Origin: Druceiella hillmani
Lineage: Eukaryota; Arthropoda; Insecta; Lepidoptera; Hepialidae
Length of the DNA: 64,000 nucleotides
Reading direction: 5' to 3'
Assembly: GCA_039881145.1 (NCBI GenBank)
Contig: JAYKKI010000007.1
Location: 40,629,001 to 40,693,000 of the forward strand
This document shows positions 1-12,880 of this stretch, one piece after another; the stretch's first letter is position 1, and each line of letters starts with the position of its first letter. Made by a program: the position numbers and the translations under genes. The notes beneath the pieces were generated by a model, which searched no databases, was not told where the DNA came from, and was given only the letters and a program-made list of their open reading frames with translations.

Positions 1-907
1 ACGGTAGAATTAAGGCTACTTTGAAAAAACATATTTGTACTGCACACTCGTACATGTCACTTAATGTTCCAAAGTATCTATTAACTCTTTTACAATATGA
101 AAAAAGTTCTTAAAAAATTATAAGAAATTTGTCCACAGTTTTGAAAAAAAAACTATTTAAGCATTAATTTATCGAAGTCATCACCCTTATTTTTTGTAAT
201 AAATGTATGAATACACCAACTATTGTTTGAGCTGCAGTATGAAACAAACATATAATTTGAAGTACTGTAATTATAGCCAAGGCTTTAAGAGTAGGAAATT
301 GGATATCACAGAAAGTTGAACGGACTGAGATGTGATCTCACGTCACGGCAATCCGGGCGAGCGCAGTCGTCATGAAAGGAAGCTCATTCAGTTTCGTTTA
401 TATATTTTTTGTCACTAACTTTTTAAACAGTTAGCATTTATAATCTTGCTTATGAATCACTTCTAATCCTCTGACAAGTCTTCTTTATAATACTTCATGC
501 TGTCTTTACTGAAATGGCGTTCTGTTAGGCGCTTTTATTAACAACATAAATCATTAACTAAAACTAAGCAACACGCAACACATTCCCAGACAGCTATTGC
601 TTGAATTTTTTTTTTATAGATACACGTTTTTGCAAATCTTTCATCAGCTCATCTTGTTTAAACAATAATAGAGTAGTTTACACATTAATCCACTAATATT
701 TACGTAATTAACAGAACAAATCGAAATCCCGCAATTCATTCGAAATAAGAAAAATCCTGTTTAACTAAAATATTTAGATAAAAAGTAAATCACTTTATAT
801 TCGTATGTAAAATCTGAAAATATGAACGTTGTGTATCAACACGGTTAAAAATAAAGCACCCGTACGGTTTGCAACTTATATGTGTAAGTAATAATAGTTC
901 AGATAAA

Positions 908-1035
908 CACAATTAAATGAAACTACGTGATGTAGTATTATTTCTACTTTCTTTAAGTTCTTTACCACGACCTAGGTTTCATTGCATTACAATATCTTCA
1001 GGTGGGATATTAGCAAAGATATCCCACCTGATATG
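908..1035. mobile_element. Foldback MITE, copy 1 (left half only)
   Basis: It begins cacaattaaatgaaactacg and continues tgtagtattatttctacttt, ttaccacgacctagg, matching the left arm of the copies at 27001 and 42507. The right arm is missing: after atcttcaggtgggatat the sequence runs into a small hairpin (gtgggatatt / aagatatcccac). It is a truncated or rearranged copy. Confidence 0.75.
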
Positions 1036-2204
1036 ATATATTCAATAGTTCAGATAAAATTATAAACTTCCCACCTTAATTGGAATATGTAATGTTTAAG
1101 AAGATTGTATTTAAGAAGACATATTTATATATTACTAAACAACATGGGTTTAACAAAATAAATTAAAATTCAATAATTGAAAATCAACTCATTGCTTGAA
1201 CACGTATATATATATATACGTATTCTTTGTAACAAACAATGGACCAAAATAATTAGTTTCATCAGAGCTAAATCTTATTTAGCTGCGTTCAACCCCTATA
1301 CCTTAGATTGACAGTTAGTGCTAGAGAGTAATACATTATGAAAACAATTTTATATTCGTTAAAGATACATTTGAAAAAAGATATTTAAAGTTCAAATATT
1401 TTTCGTATTCCAAAAATAACGGAATTTAAATTATTTAACGTAACGAACCTTATGCTTAAGAGTGTCAAAATATGTTGCAAAGAGATTGGCTTAAATAAAC
1501 AAAATAAGCAAATACTTCTAAATTATTCTAAAGACGCCTGTTTTGTTCCTTAATCTATTATTATGACTAAAATAGTCATAATAAAAAAAGTATGAAATCA
1601 TTCATTGAAAGTACTTTCTTTGCTGGAACACGCAACCGAGAAATTATCGTTCAATATTTTTTTCCAATTATAGAAGCAACGAGGTATGTGAAATATGCCC
1701 ACGAAATATGCCCAATAAATTGAAACTGTCAAGCCTACATTACACGTTAAATAGACTAGAATTTATTACTTACAGAAAAAAATCCAGGAGCTCCAAATTT
1801 TATTAAGAAACAACTGTCAGTTATAATGAAACTGGCACTGCTATGATTCCGTACACACTTGGAAACATGTCGACAGTTAAAGGAACGTGGTACTCAAAAA
1901 ATACCAGTTTTAGAATCAATGTTATTATTTTCTGGTAAACTTTAGGTAAATTTCTATTAACATAATCTTTCCACAGTTTTGGAGATGTAGGGGCCGAATA
2001 TAATTCTTATGGACATTTGCAACAAAATCTCCAGAACTATTTTATATCTAAAAGAAAATACTTTTGGAATCGTTATAACTTTTTCTTTTAATTTATACCG
2101 AATGAAAATAAATTTCCTTCATTTGATTTGCCCTCTTTAAAATGTCAATACAAATATTTTTAATCGGTACCTTTAATTATATGTGAGTTCAAATAATTTC
2201 TGCG

Positions 2205-2295
2205 AAAAATCAACTACGACAGACGGACGTACACGTAGTGATGTTATAAGGGATCCGTTTTCCTCTTGGGATATACGGAACATTAAAATTCGGAA
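2205..2295 (+). repeat. Dispersed repeat remnant (gacagacggac ... ataaggg..ccgtttt type)
   Basis: The string cgacagacggacgtacac, then gtgatgttataagggatccg and a final acggaacattaaaa match the common lepidopteran repeat end with consensus gacagacggac...gtgatcctataagggttccgttttt...acggaaccctaaa. A second diverged copy lies at 21020-21180. Family assignment is from memory and cannot be confirmed here. Confidence 0.55.
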
Positions 2296-3445
2296 AATTT
2301 TAAAGCCAATCTCTTATATAAACATATTACACGTATAACTCGTTTCATCAAATGTTATTAAATTAAACCTGTTGCAAAAAATTGTCACAATATCCCTCGT
2401 CGCCAATATATCGTAGTGCAACATTCCAATCTCTATCGACACGTGTATTTCGTGCAAACGAAATAATGTTTGTCGGGCGTGCAACAACTCGCGTAGTATA
2501 AATGACCTTACAGCGCATTGATCTGTATACATTCTTTATTGGTTAACTCAAGTACGCTATGTAAAATCGTATCCAATAAGCCAGACACATTATATATTCT
2601 CTGAACTATATATACAAGCATATGGTATATATGTGTGTGTATATATTTACTTATAATGTACCTACCGCTTATTTTGGAAAAAAAATGTTATTAGTTGAAT
2701 ACAAATGGAATCGACGCTTCTTTTTGCAGGTAATAGTTGAACTATATGAAGTTAGATTATTGACCTCGGTCCTGTAGTGCCTGCGTTATTACGGATAGAG
2801 CCGATCAAATAATAAAGGATCCTTATATCAACTAAATTTTAATTGAATGTCAACTAAAGCTTTAAATCATAGAGTATATTTAGAATGGTCACCATTATCG
2901 GACGGTGTTAGAATTGTTATATTCGCGCGTAATGGCCTTTTATTTATAAGCTACCAGTTTATTTATTTTTTTATCTTTAAAGATACAACTGAAACAGTTA
3001 ACTTTTTACTTTTCTACATTTAGTACTAATAAATATAAAAACGACTTACTTTCCGAAACAAAGACTTGTCTTTATAATAAATCATTTATATCTTGTCTTA
3101 TATAATATATCATTTATAATATGCACCATTTATAACATATTGAAATAATGGTTATTAATCATGCATTGTAAGTGTCTTAATTAAGGGAACTCTCGTAAGT
3201 TAAGGTCTTATCAAAATCAGTTTAAAGGTTCTTAAAATAATTTCAGTCAACATACATACAATACACAATGAACGGAGAACATCTTTTGCTGCTAAAATTT
3301 TATCTGTTATAATTCATAAAGTCAGTCTGTCCCAAATAAGTTTTTGTGAAAGAGGACTGCTGATTATGGATCATTTTAATTTATATAATTAGTTGAATCT
3401 GTTTATATTTTTTTAAATTTACACTTCGAGTTCATATGGACTACA

Positions 3446-3755
3446 TCAGATTCCGATTGAAATCAGAAAATTATACTGGGAAATCATACAGAGTCCAATT
3501 AAAATTAGGAAATTATACTAGAAAATTACTCAGATTCCAATTGAACTTAGAAAATTATACTCGTAAATCATACAGATTCCCATTTAAATAGAAAAGTATA
3601 CTGGAAACTTGTACAGATTCCAATTGAACTTGGAAAATTATACTGAAAAAGTATACAGTTTCTGATTGAAATTAGAAAATTATATAGATTCCAATTAAAA
3701 TTAGAACATTATACTGGAAAATTATACAGATTCCGATTGAAATTAGAAGCTGTAT
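3446..3755. repeat. Diverged ~46-bp tandem repeat
   Basis: The phrase cagattccgattgaaat followed by tagaaaattatactggaaa recurs about seven times with point changes and small deletions. It is an old, decayed minisatellite with no coding role. Confidence 0.8.
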
Positions 3756-4793
3756 TATGTGATGGTTCCTACTTTGTATTCAGAACTAATTCGAACGATG
3801 TCTTATAGCTAACAGTTTACGTAGACGTTGTTACACAAGAAATTCCTCGCGTCCAAATAAAAAGTCCCAACTTGTCGCGACACTCCAAGTACGTACTAAG
3901 AATGTGCGAGGCAGGAGATTGAAAAAGAGATAAAGTGAATGTGTTCTTAATCACGTAGCCATGTGTACTCTCGTTACGTGGTGATGTGTTAATTTTAATT
4001 GGATATACGTTATGTAATACGTGCTTGATTGTCATTATGTAGAGCGATTTTTTATGAGGTGCCTATAAAGCGTTAGCGTGGATATTTTATGTTTCGATAA
4101 GCAGCCTGCGTGTCCACTTATATTTACGTATTTAACTAGTTCTGTGCTGTATTGTATAAGTTAATATTTATCTTAATAATTCCTATGGTATTTGTTATAA
4201 GCATTTGTCGATTAGATATAATCGTTTTTCCAATAAGAACAATGTTAATAATGAAAACGAATTAATATGCTTACCTATCCTTCACTTCCATCACAAGCTT
4301 TTGCTATTATTATTGGTCTTTTTAATTTTAATTCTCTTAAAGAACGACCCTAAAGGGTTCACCTATTTTAAAGACAATACTAAAGTCGATTAACGTCACT
4401 TCATAATAAAGTGGAAAAAAGACGTAGTGAAATACTAAGAAGTTCTGTAAAATATACTGAGGATATTTTCTACGAATATTAAAAAAACGTTCATCTATTT
4501 GATTTAGACACAAAAAACGCAGGTCGAACCACTTTTCTAGATCAATTATTTTACCTTAGCATTGCCTGGTAATATTAGGTATTTCTAGGGGTGTTAACTA
4601 AAAATTAAATTAGTTTAAATTAAGAATTGGAAAGTGACTACAAAAATAAACTATGTAAAATTGCTATACATATTGAAAAATTTTAAAATTAAAAGTTTTA
4701 TACTGCTCTTATAATTCGTTTCATCGTACTCCGAGATTTTACGTGTCGTTTTATTAATAACTAAGTTAGTTGAAAAATAACCATATGTAATAA

Positions 4794-4796
<3 letters not shown>

Positions 4797-4845
<49 letters not shown>

Positions 4846-4882
4846 TTATGTGTGTATGTGTATATATATATATATATATGCA
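4797..4882. repeat. (TA)n microsatellite, interrupted
   Basis: Two runs of alternating ta, split by a tg-rich stretch (tgtatatttatgtgtgtatgtg). Confidence 0.95.
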
Positions 4883-5176
4883 TATAAACTTATGTACTTA
4901 CGCATATACCTACGTAACTTAATAAATACTTATTTCAAAAATTTCCCATTGAATGTGAATCAATAACAAGTGCAAGAAATATTTATGAGGTTTCATTCAA
5001 TTTGTGGCTGATCACTTGACCATCGGTAATTATCGCTAGTCTTACAAGAACCATTTTTAAATTTAACAGAAATATTTACGGACCATTGTCGACGAAATAA
5101 CGTTCCTGCGCTGCGACTTGGTCATAACCAAAATGTGGTTCAGTTTGTTACAATGACCTTAATAAAATTAAATTGT

Positions 5177-5204
5177 TTAATTACACATTCTAATGTGTAA
5201 TTAA
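5177..5204. repeat. Perfect 13-bp-arm palindrome
   Basis: The arms ttaattacacatt and aatgtgtaattaa are exact complements around a 2-base centre. It could form a small cruciform; no adjacent gene explains it. Confidence 0.9.
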
Positions 5205-6227
5205 GTTTACATTAAAGTTAATAGTGCCATCATTGTGAATGTCAAAACTCAAAATGATGCAATACTAACCGTAAATTTACACGTCAAATAACCACACCAG
5301 TACATAACTTCTGCACGCAACTTCCGACAATACCAATACGACTACCTAACTCTAAATAAAAAGTGATACACTTTGTTAATTAAAAATCAAATATAACTCA
5401 TCAGTCAGTTTATTAGCAATTCTATCATTTTTAATTTCAACTCAAGTTTTTGACATTTAAATTTATAAGCTAAGGCCAGTGCAGATATTTAGCTCTCAGT
5501 ATAATAAAACATTGGTAAATTTAAATTCATATTATAGAATTTGAAACAAAACTAAAGAGAACAGCCTGAAAGATCCATATTCTCATATCATACTTTAGAA
5601 AAAAAGATGAGACAGCGTTAGAGCCTTTGAAAAAAAATTCAAACTTTCCAATTGCTTTCATCTTTTATGTTTTCTCAAATATATCGGCAGCTTTAAATTC
5701 TCGAGTGATTACGAAGATATTATAAAGATCTTAAGCAAGATACATTTCTTTCGCGTTATAGTAGATGGGAGTATTCATTACATATCGTTACTCTTAATTT
5801 TTTTCAGCCTATTGACTCTAAAATGGTTTTATTATTATGATAAATCACATATCAATGTAAATTTGGCATTAACTATTGCCGCTCGTTCACCAATCATCGA
5901 TAATTTAGAAGCCAATCATGAGATATAGATTGTTTTTCTAAAATATGAAAATTATTAAACCTTTCATTAAGAGTTCAGGGTAATTTATAAGATAAACATC
6001 ATTACACACTGTAAATAAAAAACGGTTTGATTATTTCATTATTAGAAGTAATGTGTTGACAACCTATTGAGAGAAACTGATACTCGATATAAATTTATAT
6101 ATGCTTTACATATGTACCCAAATTTACAATATGTAAACAAGTGAGAATAAGCCCGAAAATGTAAATGTAAAAACTCTCTTCACAAGAAAGAAGTAACAGA
6201 CAAAAGGCAGATCCTAATATATTATAC

Positions 6228-6275
6228 ATATATATACACACATATATGTGTGTGTATATATATATACACAAACGT
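6228..6275. repeat. Mixed TA/CA/TG simple repeat
   Basis: Alternating tatata, cacaca and tgtgtg tracts that are self-complementary around the centre. The open frame on the minus strand here is a by-product. Confidence 0.85.
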
Positions 6276-6805
6276 GTTACGTAAATTGGAAACAAATACA
6301 ATTACGTGGTATACCACAAACAAATTAAACAATTAATGTATCGATTTTCCAACCTTAATTAAGCTATTTAATAATATTAAATCCTAATAACAGGGCACTT
6401 AACGTTGTCTACTTATAGACAACTTAATGAGCGTTACTATTTATCTTATTAAAAGGCACAGAGTAGAAAGTCGAAACATTATGTAGATATGAAACGTCAC
6501 ACAGAGGCAGTTCAATGTAAAATGAAAGTCAGGGCCAAGATAATGATTTTGCACGCATAATACTAATATGATTGATGCAAGTGCGTCTAGCATTCGGTTA
6601 CGGCGGGCGCGTACGTTCGAATAGCACCGCCTAGACTGTGTGAGTACGAACAATGTGTGATTCGAGTAGCGTGCATTTAGATTGTGACTTTCGCTACTAT
6701 GAGAATGAGCTTGACAATTTTGTGACTGACTGTTGTATGCAATTACCTACATTCATTTTTTTCAAATACGTATATTAGAGCGTTTAAATTAACGTTAACA
6801 AATTT

Positions 6806-7543
6806 AAAAGTACACATCTAAAATGGTAAATAATACATAATAAAACTAAAAGTACACATCTGAAATGGTCAATAATACATAATAAAACTAAAAGTACACA
6901 TCTGAAATGGTCAATAATACATAATAAAACTAAAAGTACACATCTGAAATGGTCAATTATACATAATAAAACTAAAAGTACACATCTAAAATGGTCAATT
7001 ATACATAATAAAACTAAAAGTACACATCTGAAATGGTCAATAATACATAATAAAACTAAAAGTACACATCTGAAATGGTAAATAATACATAATAAAACTA
7101 AAAGTTACATCTACAATGGTCAATTATACATAATAAAACTAAAAGTACACATCTAAAATGGTCAATTATACATAATAAAACTAAAAGTACACATCTGAAA
7201 TGGTCAATAATACATAATAAAACTAAAAGTACACATCTGAAATGGTAAATAATACATAATAAAACTAAAAGTACACATCTAAAATGGTCAATTATACATA
7301 ATAAAACTAAAAGTACACATCTGAAATGGTCAATAATACATAATAAAACTAAAAGTACACATCTGAAATGGTAAATAATACATAATAAAACTAAAAGTAC
7401 ACATCTAAAATGGTCAATTATACATAATAAAACTAAAAGTACACATCTGAAATGGTCAATAATACATAATAAAACTAAAAGTACACATCTGAAATGGTAA
7501 ATAATACATAATAAAACTAAAAGTACACATCTAAAATAGTCAA
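6806..7543. repeat. 42-bp minisatellite with a 126-bp higher-order unit
   Basis: About 18 copies of a 42-bp unit beginning aaaagtacacatctgaaatg. Units differ at fixed places (ctaaaatgg/ctgaaatgg, gtcaa/gtaaa, aattat/aataat). From about 7140 the three types follow each other in fixed order, giving a 126-bp unit repeated three or more times. Because 42 is divisible by three, a 151-codon minus-strand frame stays open, with a 14-residue repeat (FRCVLLVLLCIID). I treat that frame as an artefact. Confidence 0.97.
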
Positions 7544-10500
7544 CGGTTCCCATTTTATAGAAAATCTGTTTATAAATTAGAATTTCTCTTTATTTAAGAG
7601 GATAAAAACAGATTTAACGCTTAATGTCTTCATTTAATTTGCAAATAAAAAATAAACTTTTTATTTTTAACGCGATGTAAAAATTATCTATATGCGTCTG
7701 GTTTTATGAGAGTGTAATACATTTCGCTATTTTCTAGGTTTTTCTGTAACGTAAATGACCAATTTAATTTTCATATAATACTGCAGACGAATCGTACTGA
7801 AAGAATTGGTATGGTTTAAATACTTTCTGTATAAATTTGAAAAATTAATTGCATATTGTAGACGATATTTTGTGTTTATTTTATGAGACGTCAAATATAA
7901 AAATTACTTCCTTAATTGCTTCAAAATCACGAGATGTTGAAATGCGAGAAATATTGAAACAGGAAATGTTAGATGTAAATGAAAAACCTCCTAAATCCAT
8001 ATGCACAAACGATGTAATCAGCAGCTGATTAAAATTTCCTATTTTTCACGAAAAGAATATAAAATTTAAAGATTTTTTTACATTGTTAATTACATAGATT
8101 TTTTTACATTGATAATAATTTTTTTCTAGATAGAATAAATTCTATTTTCTTTGGAAATTCATCATAAAACTGATTATTTTTGTCCAATCCAATAATTCTC
8201 ATAAAACAATTCAATAAATCACTCCATTCTTATTCTTTAAAATTCACAATGTTAACTTATCTTCAGTATCTCACGTAAAATTTGATTAATTTTTTTTTTA
8301 AATCATCCATCTATACTGCATGTATGTCGTCTAACTATATTCCAAATTAAAAAAATATTCCATCAATAAATAAAAGTAATCATTCTAAACCTGAAACTTT
8401 GATACATTTAAGCAATATTTCATACTGATGACCTCTTTTTCTTTTTTTTCACCAGAAAAGACATTGTGTCGTGAACGGCATGAGTTTGTCGTAAAAAAAT
8501 TTAAGCCAGCATTACCGTAAATTGACATGCATACTTTAATTTTACAAATCGGCCGTATTGAACGCTTAATCTGTATGTATTCAAGTTTAATCCTAAAATT
8601 ATATACTGGATGTAAACAAATTTAAAATGAAACCTTACAATTTGAAATTAATCCCGCAGTTTAAGTCTAAATCGAATTGTATTTATCGCTAACCCCTTCC
8701 ATGCTTCAAAATTAAAAATGACACCATTGACAATAAAAAATGGCCAAATGATACCTCTTAATATAATTAAATGTATGTATATAGCGGAAATAGTAAACAA
8801 GTTTCCGCAAACCAGTTTGTCACGCGCTTCACCATATTTTTTCTCATCACACATTGTGTTGATCCTCCTCATTGCAAATGGAACTAATCAGTCTTCGCAC
8901 GAACGTTGCACGCATCGCTTCGTTCCATCTACTTATTTATTTTTAATCACTTTTAATTTCGTTACCTGAACCTAGCGCATATTCTTGCCTTTAAAGTAAC
9001 TTAAATCTTTTTCCAATATTAAAATTAAATTATATTTAATATATTTCACTGTGCTTTAAAGTCGCTAAATTTTTTTTATAATCTTTTAATTAACATATCT
9101 ATTTAAACGGTGATATACTACTGATAAGAAAAGAAATTTAAATTAAAATACTTTACATAAAGTTTTGAGAAAAAGTGATTATATAATATAAATTTATTGG
9201 ACGATATAACTTATTTTTTATATTTTAGTGACATATAAAATTAAAAACTTCAAACATATTTAATGTTATAACTATATTATTTAAATCTTTATGATTAATA
9301 ACCATGTTGATCAATAATTATGTAAATTGAAATAAAATTATAATATTACGATAGCATTTGAAATAGTAAAAATTTGCATATTGCCGACGAGTTTTTCAAG
9401 AAGACAATTTTTAAAAAGCCAAATATGTTTACGTGTAAAAGCCCCCGAACCTGCAGCGACGTCAGAGTGAGGAAGTAAGCGAATATTTGTTTAAATAACG
9501 AAAAAAATTTTATTACGTTTTTTTTACATTTACCATAAATAGCACAAAAAAAGGTCAATGATAATGTTTTGTGAAATATTAGAATTAATTTCGATATAAA
9601 TATCTATCTTAAATTATTATAGTTATTTTTAATTTTAATACCGTCTAAACTATAATATACCAACTAATATCCAGTCGTATAAAAACAACGTTAACTAGTT
9701 TTGATTATACAAATTGTAATGTTAGCAAACTGTTTAACAAACGATATTCGTTAGTTAACGTATTTAATTAACAAACAAAATATAAAGAATTGAATATTGG
9801 TTACGATTAAAATGTAAACCAAATATAGGAATAACGTGGTTTCTTTACAGCATATATAATCTATAATCTTGGTAAATGAACACAGAATTTCGAAGTATTA
9901 TTTACTTCGGTAGATTTTTCGAGTGACCTGATTTATCGTCAAGTTGGGAGACATCTCCTAATCTATCCCTGTTTTAGGTAAAAAAAATATTAATAGCTTT
10001 CCATTTCTTGGCCTTCTGTAGTAATGCGTGGTATGTTTAAAGATCATTTTCCCTAGTTCTGGAATTTGCGCATTATTTAAACTTTAATATATATGTATTA
10101 AAAATGTACAAAATATTAATATACTCATTTACATTTATCACAAGTATTACAAAATGTAGTGTAATAAAATTGTTTTATATTTTAATGTTGTCACTAAATC
10201 AAATAAATATTATTTAACCACTAAATTTACTAACTGTAAAATTAGTAAATCAAAGTACCAAATTTTAACTTTATGCTAAGTAATTGGATTAAGTTATACA
10301 TAAGCTATAACGCTGTGACAATTATAAATAATCTTATTTATATTTTATGTAAACACTTATTTTACATGTATTATATACATATTCATTAAATACACTAGTA
10401 AAAAATCTATACCTATTCTCCAAACGAAGAAGATTTAGTGGAATTATAATATACTTAGGTGTCGTTTAAATATACTTTTGATTAATTGTGTAATATTAAT

Positions 10501-10899
10501 TGAAAGATCTGTCTTAAGACATAATACATACACGGATATATAATATAATAAAATTGTATAAATGTAGATAAAGGAAACGTACGTATGTAGATAAAGAAAT
10601 CTATAAATATTTAAAGCCACTAAATAAATTTGCAAAATTCTTTAATAAAGTTTGTTTATGAATTTACTAATAATTCAAAATCCATATTTAAGCGACGATT
10701 ACCTTGCAAAAGCGACCGTTTTAAGTAATAATCATTTTTAAAAAATAATATTGTAGAGTGTATATATTTGACTAAAACAGAAAGTTGTCGTGTAGACGTT
10801 ATCTCTGATGTATACTTGTCAATTTATTATTAAAATATTTCAAGATTTAAATAAACAAATCGCGAAGAGACATTTTGAGAAGATATGTTACATTAATTT

Positions 10900-11160
10900 T
10901 AACTTCATTAAAAAAAATTCAAAATTGACAGCTATATTAAAATTTAAAGATTTGTCTGCTCACAGCCTTGGGCTACGATCTGAAAGTTCACTCACCCTAC
11001 ATATTCCTAAACATACCTCTACCACTTACAAACAATTCTTCACTGTCCAAGCAGCAAAATTATGGAATCACCTGGATCCTGACATCAGAAAAATTACGTC
11101 TCTAAATATTTTCAAAGATCGAGTGAAAAAGTTCTGCCTCTCCTGAAACCTTTTCCTTTG
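10900..11160 (+). pseudogene. 3' end of a CR1/Jockey-type LINE reverse transcriptase ORF
   Basis: The last part of the open frame at 10808-11146 reads TLHIPKHTSTTYKQFFTVQA, AKLWNHLDPDIRKITSLNIF and KDRVKKFCLS. The pattern (L)xxP.....y..sF.vqaakLWN.LP..IR...SlxxFKxxlKk.L is the usual C-terminus of CR1/L2/Jockey-group LINE reverse transcriptases. Upstream the frame drifts into AT-rich sequence, so this is a 5'-truncated remnant. The T-rich tail follows. Confidence 0.75.
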
Positions 11161-11713
11161 TGTGCTCTACCTTTCGTGTCTTTTCCATCCCAAATCATGT
11201 CAATATTTTGTTTACTTTACTTTTGTATTTTTTTTTACTTTTTTCGTCTAAGGTCCTATACAGAATTTTCATTGTAAAATCTCTTACAGTCTACCAACTA
11301 AATTTCAATACAAATTTTTATGGTTGACTGGAAGACAGCTCATGTAGCAATAAGTGTAGAATATAATCTTTTTGGTTGCAAAATTTCAGTTAAAAAATAT
11401 AAATTATTAGCTTATTGATAAATAGTTCATTAAATGTAGAGGTATTGTTTCCATATTCCTTAATATTTATTGGCCTGCATGTATAAAAGGACATAAGTAA
11501 ATTATGACTTTAAAAGTTTAACATTAAAACCTCTCTCAAATCCGACACTTATGTATTCAATAATAATATTATATTCTTTAGTTATAATATTTCAAATAAA
11601 ATATAAGTATATTATGTAATTAATAAATAATTTTGCTTCCGCATCCGTCTTTATTGGTTGAGTAGCAGGTATAAAGGCACATAAGTAATAATTATCATTT
11701 TATCCTATTCCAG

Positions 11714-11902
11714 GAGCATACACCTAGTGACAGCGGCTGTAACGGTGCTTCTCGCTATACAGTCAATACTATGTGAGCCTCGAACGAAATCGCTCGACAT
11801 AGCGGAGTACGCATCAGAAGCTGTACCAGCTGAATTCAGACGAGCGGTCAGCGAAGCCCTATCACTAGAACGACGGCTGCTGGCTGGAGGGATTGACGTC
11901 AA
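11714..11902 (+). CDS. E1: signal peptide and pro-region of the tandem peroxidase
   Basis: The acceptor is a pyrimidine-rich tract ending ttccag and the donor is aa|gtaatt. The exon opens on the third base of a codon and encodes a hydrophobic run (SIHLVTAAVTVLLAIQSILC) followed by EPRTKSLD, which is a typical secretory signal core and likely cleavage region. After it comes a charged helical stretch (LDIAEYASEA, RRAVSEALSLERRLL) like the pro-region of insect peroxidases. No in-frame ATG exists between the upstream stop at 11682 and the acceptor, so the Met must come from an earlier exon. The last two bases (aa) complete a Lys codon with the first base of E2. The exon is more GC-rich than its surroundings. 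Confidence 0.85.
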
Positions 11903-12247
11903 GTAATTCGTTTATTTATTTTCGTTTATTTCATTTTATTGCGTTTATTTATTTGCTTTGTGATTTTTATTCAATTTTTAAAGTAAATTTTCTCAAAAAA
12001 TAAAAAGCTATACAGAATTATTAATCTCTATAACCATCGCGACTATATATACAAAAAGTGAATTTTACCGTTCGATATTAAATGAAAATCCAATCAGTAC
12101 TAGTTTTCATAAATACATTTTTCGGACAAATTAAATAGCATTTTAATATAAACAAAGCGTAAATACCATTTTCAAAGTTATGTTACTGACCTTAGCAAAA
12201 CAGTAACAGCGCGCTGTTGTTTTTGTCGACGGTAGCAAAGCAATGCG

Positions 12248-12352
12248 GCTTGTTTGAAATTACATACAACATGTTTGAAATTTCATTTGAAATTGCATAA
12301 ATATGCACGGCATGTTTGCAATTACGTATAACATGTTTGAAATTGCATAATT
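12248..12352. repeat. Short direct repeats (acatgtttgaaatt..cat)
   Basis: The words catgtttgaaatt, gaaattgcataa and atgtttgcaattacgtataa recur four or five times, suggesting local duplication. Confidence 0.65.
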
Positions 12353-12880
12353 AATACTATTCCTATGACTATGCTGCTGAATTTTGTAAATTGATTTGCG
12401 ATTTTCAGTTTAGGAACGCCACATAGTATATTCACTCAATGTCAAACGGTCAAATCCACATGTTATACCATATATATATGTATTATAGATATTTATGCAA
12501 ATATAAATTAAGCATAAAAATTCGCAATTTTAATCACATATACCATAAATCTTTTAACCAACCAATAGTGTGAATCTGTGAAAAACTTGTGATAAAAAGT
12601 GAAAATAAATCTAATTAAATAACATGTATATAGCTTATCTAACATATAGATTTACTCGAGAAGATCCTAAAAGCATTACAGTATTTAACAAACGGCAATT
12701 GCGGTTATAGATAAAAAAAATCGATCAAATACGGGTCGAACTCGGCCGCTAAATTTTTCGTGTCTAATTGTCTCTATATTTGATAATTTGTTATTCTTGA
12801 AAATTATTTCTTAAAACCAAAAATTCAGCTTTTCACTTGTTTTAAAATAAAAATGCTTTATCTTAAATAACGAAATATTT

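Larger units (their letters stand above)
1..11713. other. Gene-free region upstream of E1
   Basis: I find no credible coding exon here on either strand; codon-like, GC-richer stretches are absent apart from the LINE piece near 11 kb. It must contain, or be preceded by, the 5' UTR and start-codon exon of the peroxidase gene, which is too short to find by eye. Contents are repeats, listed separately. The stretch around 2370-2520 is slightly less AT-rich but shows no recognisable motif. Confidence 0.6.

Noticed and set aside
860..3200. Possible first exons ending in gtaagt/gtgagt near 888, 2183 and 3171
   Set aside because: None has an ATG in the phase needed to join E1 (two leftover bases), so no start exon is called.
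7098..7553. 151-codon minus-strand open frame with 14-residue repeats
   Set aside because: It is produced by a 42-bp tandem repeat whose length is divisible by three; no start context, homology or non-repeat sequence supports a gene.
11705..11902. 65-codon minus-strand frame over E1
   Set aside because: Antisense shadow of the signal-peptide exon; the plus strand has splice sites and frame continuity.
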